From NCBI GenBank assembly GCA_046351215.1, contig JAXLYX010000051.1, positions 1 through 9,013 on the forward strand: 9,013 nucleotides of DNA, read 5' to 3'. The notes beneath the pieces were generated by a model. It was not told where the DNA came from and searched no databases. It was given only the letters and a program-made list of their open reading frames with translations. Each line of letters starts with the position of its first letter. The first letter of the stretch is position 1. Position numbers and translations under genes: made by a program. Source of the DNA: JAXLYX01 sp046351215 (GTDB taxonomy: Bacteria; Myxococcota_A; Polyangia; Polyangiales; Houyiibacteriaceae). Positions 5,961-9,013 of the stretch are shown piece after piece.

Positions 5961-7160
5961 ATGCCCGACCTCGATCGCGGCCGCCTCCGCGTGCGTCTCC
6001 TGGCCCTGCTCTTGCTCGGAGGGATCGTGGGGGGGGCCTACTACGTCCTCCGCCCGAAGAACGTGGCGACGTCGCCTTTCGAGTCCGAGCCGGTCGCACG
6101 GCGCACCGTCGTGAAGATCGTGGCCGTGAACGGCCATCTCGACGCCAAGCGACGCATCGAGGTGCCCGCACCGGGGACGGGAACGCTGACGTCCATCGAC
6201 GTGGACGCCGGCGATCGGGTCGTCGCGGGCCAGATCCTCGCGCACCTCGACGAGCCCCGAGTCGACATCGCGATGGGCTCGGCCCAGGCCGCGGTCTCGG
6301 CGGCGACCTCCCGGCTGGCCTCCGCGCGTGTCGCCCTCGCCGCCGCGGAGACGGAGCACGTGCGCCTCCACAACCTCGTGGGACGCGGGCTCGCGAGCGA
6401 AGCCGACCTCGCGGCGTCGCAGGTCCGGATCGAGCAGGCCCGCGCGGCCCTCGACGTGGCGCGCGCCGATCAGAGCGCCGCGTCGTCGAATCTCGCCGGT
6501 GCCCGCCTGGGCCGTGATTTCGGCGTCGTCCGGGCGCCGACCGACGGAGTGGTGCTCGACGCGCCGCGGAACACCGGCAGCCTCCTCGCTCCGGGCCAGC
6601 CCCTCTTCGTCCTCGGGAGTGGCCTCGACGTGCTCCGCGTCGATGCCTCCGTCGGAGAGGCCGACGTCGGCGAGATGCACACGGGGCAGAGCGCGACCTT
6701 CGAGGTCCCCGCCTTCCTCGGCCGGACCTTCACCGCGACCGTGGTCCACGTGGCCCCGGACGCCGACGTCGCGCAGGGCGCGACGACGTTCCCGATCCGA
6801 CTCGAGGCGCCGAACGCCGACGGGGCCCTGCGCAGCGGCATGACGGCGATGCTGCGCATCGAGGTCGCCCGCGCCGAGAACGTGCTCTCGGTCCGCGAGG
6901 CCGCGCTCCGCTTCACGCCGGAGGGCGCCCCTCCGGCCGCTCCGCGCTCGCGCGTGTGGAAGCACGTCGGAGGCAACCGCCTCGAGCCCGTCGCCGTCAC
7001 GGCCGGTGTCTCGGACGGCGCGTACACGGAGGTCCGTCCAGCGGCGGGGGCTTCCCTCCGCGAGGGCGACGAGATCGTCCTCGGCATGCGCATGACGGCG
7101 GAAGGCCGTGGTGCAGGCGTGACGCTGGGTGGAGGGGGGCCGCGTGCGACGACGCGGTGA
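5961..7160 (+). CDS. Periplasmic adaptor (membrane fusion protein) of a MacA/YknX/HlyD-type transporter
   Basis: Adaptors of this family are anchored in the inner membrane and link a MacB-type ABC permease to an outer-membrane channel or act on the permease directly. From ATG 5961 there are 399 residues: a membrane anchor at about 11-30, the first lipoyl half at about 60-98 (VPAPGTGTLTSIDVDAGDRV), an Ala-rich alpha-hairpin at about 103-180 with KxxA-like GRGLASEADL at 141-150, the second lipoyl half with VVRAPTDGVVLDAPRNTGS at 189-207, a beta-barrel domain at about 223-301 and a membrane-proximal domain to about 375. The tail is Gly-rich (GVTLGGGGPRATTR). No good ribosome site precedes ATG 5961; in-frame GTG 5895 (421 residues) and GTG 5946 are alternatives, so the start is uncertain. 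The stop lies inside the next gene (17-base overlap), so the two are co-transcribed. The transported substrate cannot be read from the sequence. Confidence 0.88.
   Translation: MPDLDRGRLRVRLLALLLLGGIVGGAYYVLRPKNVATSPFESEPVARRTVVKIVAVNGHLDAKRRIEVPAPGTGTLTSIDVDAGDRVVAGQILAHLDEPRVDIAMGSAQAAVSAATSRLASARVALAAAETEHVRLHNLVGRGLASEADLAASQVRIEQARAALDVARADQSAASSNLAGARLGRDFGVVRAPTDGVVLDAPRNTGSLLAPGQPLFVLGSGLDVLRVDASVGEADVGEMHTGQSATFEVPAFLGRTFTATVVHVAPDADVAQGATTFPIRLEAPNADGALRSGMTAMLRIEVARAENVLSVREAALRFTPEGAPPAAPRSRVWKHVGGNRLEPVAVTAGVSDGAYTEVRPAAGASLREGDEIVLGMRMTAEGRGAGVTLGGGGPRATTR
7131..7135 (+). promoter_or_regulatory. Ribosome binding site fixing a GTG start for the ATPase gene
   Basis: GGAGG at 7131-7135 stands 8 bases before GTG 7144-7146, ideal spacing. 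The earlier in-frame GTG at 7129 lies before this motif and has no such site, so 7144 is the better start. The site lies within the last codons of the adaptor gene. Confidence 0.7.
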
Positions 7161-7878
7161 GCCCCCGGCCGCATCGACCGGGACCGATGCCCGCTTCGTG
7201 ATCGAGCTCGAAGGGGTCACGAAGGAATTCCCCGGGATGGGAGTCGTCGCGCTCGACGGCGTCTCGCTGACCATCGAGCCCGGCGAATTCGTCGCTCTGC
7301 GCGGCCCCTCGGGCTCCGGCAAGTCGACGCTGCTCAACATCCTCGGGTGCATCGATCGTCCCTCGCAGGGGCGCTACGTGCTCGGAGGTCGCGACGTGTC
7401 GACCCTCGATCGTCGCGAGGCGGCATGGGTCAGGCTCCACTACCTCGGCTTCATCTTCCAGTCGTTCCACCTCGTGCCGACCGACACCGCGCTCGAGAAC
7501 GTCGCCCTCCCCCTCTTCTATGCCGGCGTTCCCCGCGCGGAACGGGAACGTCGGGCCATGGCCATTCTCGAGCGCGTCGGGCTGGGCGATCGCGCCGACC
7601 ACCGGCCGAATCAGCTCTCGGGAGGACAACGCCAGCGCGTCGCGATCGCGCGCGCCTGCGTCTCGACGCCGACCGTCCTGCTCGCCGACGAGCCGACGGG
7701 TGCGCTCGATTCGAGGTCGGGCGGCGAGGTGATGAAGCTGATCCTCGAGCTCCGCGAGGAGCGCGGGCTGACGGTGATCCTCGTGACGCACGAGGAGGAG
7801 ATCGCCGCCTACGCCGAACGCCAGATCCTCATGCGCGACGGGGTCGTCGAGAAGGACTCGCGCGATGCGGCTGCGTGA
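7144..7878 (+). CDS. ABC transporter ATP-binding protein, MacB/LolD/YknY-type
   Basis: This is the stand-alone cytoplasmic ATPase of a MacB-type (type VII) ABC transporter. From GTG 7144 there are 244 residues, of which the first 17 or so, encoded over the adaptor 3' end and just after it, are not conserved-looking. The ABC domain starts at FVIELEGVTKEFPG. Walker A is GPSGSGKST (54-62), the Q-loop is Q106 in FIFQSFHLVP, the signature is LSGGQRQRVAIARA (158-171), Walker B is VLLADEPTGALD (178-189), and the switch histidine is H216 in VTHEEE. FIFQSFHLVPTDTALENVALPL and the GALDS D-loop are hallmarks of the MacB/LolD/FtsE branch. Unlike E. coli MacB, the ATPase is not fused to the permease; the arrangement resembles Bacillus YknXYZ or LolCDE. 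The stop overlaps the permease start by 14 bases. The assignment is firm; the substrate is unknown. Confidence 0.93.
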   Translation: MRRRGEPPAASTGTDARFVIELEGVTKEFPGMGVVALDGVSLTIEPGEFVALRGPSGSGKSTLLNILGCIDRPSQGRYVLGGRDVSTLDRREAAWVRLHYLGFIFQSFHLVPTDTALENVALPLFYAGVPRAERERRAMAILERVGLGDRADHRPNQLSGGQRQRVAIARACVSTPTVLLADEPTGALDSRSGGEVMKLILELREERGLTVILVTHEEEIAAYAERQILMRDGVVEKDSRDAAA

Positions 7879-9013
7879 CGTCGGCGACATCGTGCGGATG
7901 GCGCTCGTCGCGCTGCTCCGCAGCCCCGTGCGGAGCGGTTTCCTGACGGTGCTCGGCCTCGCGATCGGCGTGAGCGCGTTCATCGCGATGACGAGCTTCG
8001 GCGAGGGAGCGAAGCGCTCCGTCGTCGGCCAATTCGCGGGCATGGGCGTCCACATCGTCCGCATCCAGAGCCAGGTCGGCACGCCGATGGTGGGCTCGAA
8101 GGCCGCGCGCCCCCTGACCGCCGTCGACGTCGAGACCATCGCGCGCGACGTCCCGACGGCGCGGCGGGTCGTGCCGAGCATCCAGGGACGGGTGATGGCG
8201 AGCACGGCGACCGTCGCCTACGCGACCCGGCTCTACGGCACGACCCCGGACTATTTCGGGCTCCACCTCTGGTCGACCTCGGCGGGCGGAGCCTTCGACG
8301 AGGGCGACCTCGTACAGCGCGGCAAGGTCTGCGTCATCGGCACGACGCCCGCGACGATGATCTTCGGCTCGCGGAACCCGCTCGGGGAGACGCTCTCGCT
8401 CGACGACCGCGTCACCTGCAACGTGATCGGCGTGCTCGAGTCGAAGGGGCTCTCGACGGGCGGTCGCGACCTCGACGACCTGATCGTGATCCCCCTGACG
8501 ACCTACGAGGCGTACATCGGGGCGCCCGACGGGTACTCGGACATCGAGGTCGAGGCCCGTTCGGCCGAGTCCCTCGAGACGGTCCGCATCGAATCGGGCG
8601 ACGTCATCCGCCGCACCCACCTGCTCAAGGACTCCGATCCGAACGATTTCCGCATCTCGAGCCCGACCGAGGCGGTGAAGGCGGCCGAGAACATCTCGTC
8701 GATCATCACGCGGCTGCTCGCGGCCATCGCGGCGGTCTCGCTGATCGTCGGCGGCATCGGCATCATGAACATCCAGCTCGTCTCCGTGGCCGAGCGCACG
8801 CGGGAGATCGGGACGCGCGCGGCGATCGGCGCCTCGCCGGACCAGATCATGCTCCAGTTCCTGGCGGAGGCGCTGGTTCTCTCCTCGGTCGGTGCGCTGA
8901 TCGGCATCGCGGTGGGGGTGGGCGCCGCCATCGGGGTCGCGCAAGCCATGCACTGGGAGCGCGCCATCGACCCCCTGGGCGTCGTCGGCGCGGCCGCCTT
9001 CGGGCTCGGCGCC
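7865..9013 (+). CDS. MacB/FtsX-type ABC transporter permease (3' truncated)
   Basis: The frame from ATG 7865 is open to the right edge (383 codons, no stop), so the C-terminus is missing, probably only a few tens of residues judging by the usual size of about 400. GAAGGA at 7851-7856 lies 8 bases before the ATG. A first transmembrane helix at about 25-43 (FLTVLGLAIGVSAFIAM) is followed by a large periplasmic MacB core domain (about 45-280), including GTTPDYF and GRDLDDLIVIPLTTYEAYIG segments. The FtsX domain follows: helix 2 at about 281-305 ending in VGGIGIMNIQ (295-304), the conserved cytoplasmic SVAERTREIGTRAAIGAS (307-324), helix 3 at about 336-359, and the start of helix 4 at the edge. 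Such permeases work by mechanotransmission: they drive periplasmic partners rather than moving substrates through the membrane. It overlaps the ATPase gene by 14 bases, which supports one operon. MacB-type is favoured over LolC/E because an adaptor of the MacA type is encoded upstream. Confidence 0.9.
   Translation, partial: MRLRDVGDIVRMALVALLRSPVRSGFLTVLGLAIGVSAFIAMTSFGEGAKRSVVGQFAGMGVHIVRIQSQVGTPMVGSKAARPLTAVDVETIARDVPTARRVVPSIQGRVMASTATVAYATRLYGTTPDYFGLHLWSTSAGGAFDEGDLVQRGKVCVIGTTPATMIFGSRNPLGETLSLDDRVTCNVIGVLESKGLSTGGRDLDDLIVIPLTTYEAYIGAPDGYSDIEVEARSAESLETVRIESGDVIRRTHLLKDSDPNDFRISSPTEAVKAAENISSIITRLLAAIAAVSLIVGGIGIMNIQLVSVAERTREIGTRAAIGASPDQIMLQFLAEALVLSSVGALIGIAVGVGAAIGVAQAMHWERAIDPLGVVGAAAFGLGA

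Noticed and set aside
5682..7352. Minus-strand upstream extension of the kpsM frame to 7352, giving 848 codons
   Set aside because: The KpsM homology begins only just downstream of 5681; the extension lies antisense to the adaptor gene, has low-complexity Arg/Gly/Ala composition, and an ATG with a plausible ribosome site exists at 5681.
7829..8967. Minus-strand frames opposite the permease gene
   Set aside because: The plus strand encodes an unbroken MacB/FtsX permease with canonical motifs; the minus frames are His/Arg/Asp-rich shadows.
1..9013. Search for tRNA/rRNA genes, CRISPR arrays, insertion sequences, attachment sites, or signs of horizontal transfer
   Set aside because: No cloverleaf-like segment, regularly spaced repeats, transposase motifs or terminal inverted repeats were seen, and base composition looks uniform by eye.

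Overview
The window is GC-rich, tightly packed DNA from a Gram-negative bacterium. It carries the Kdo (3-deoxy-manno-octulosonate) pathway and an ABC-dependent (group 2, kps-type) capsule export system, both of which need an outer membrane. The heavy use of G/C third positions and the Arg/Glu/Asp-rich shadow frames would fit a high-GC proteobacterial or myxobacterial/deltaproteobacterial-like lineage. The sequence does not fix the taxon.

Layout. (1) Bases 2-961, + strand: the 3' part of a kpsS-like gene (capsule Kdo-linker/export protein), cut by the left edge. (2) Bases 980-5681, - strand: six genes in one compact block, in transcription order kpsM - kpsT - kpsE - kdsA - kdsC - kdsB. Three of the five junctions (kpsM/kpsT, kpsT/kpsE, kdsA/kdsC) are 4-base ATGA stop/start overlaps, and the other two gaps are 36 and 16 bases, so this is almost certainly one operon. 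(3) Bases 5682 to about 5960: a divergent intergenic region with G/C-rich dyads and a possible promoter for the kps operon. (4) Bases 5961-9013, + strand: a three-gene MacAB/YknXYZ-like set, namely a periplasmic adaptor (MFP), a separate ATPase and a MacB/FtsX-type permease. The genes overlap each other, and the permease runs off the right edge.

How the parts work together. KdsA, KdsC and KdsB make Kdo-8-P, Kdo and CMP-Kdo in turn. CMP-Kdo is the donor for the poly-Kdo linker that KpsS (with KpsC, not in the window) builds on a lipid acceptor. KpsM/KpsT flip the lipid-linked polysaccharide across the inner membrane, and KpsE links this to the outer-membrane channel (KpsD-type, not in the window). 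KdsD/KpsF (arabinose-5-phosphate isomerase), KpsC and KpsD are missing here and would be expected nearby or elsewhere. The right-hand transporter is a separate tripartite-type system with no substrate visible from sequence.

All features belong to known families. I found no previously undescribed system. The points most worth checking are the operon architecture, the metal-dependent type of KdsA, the split MacAB-like operon divergent from the capsule operon, and the 18-base convergent gap between kpsS and kdsB. There is no stretch over 300 bases without a gene.
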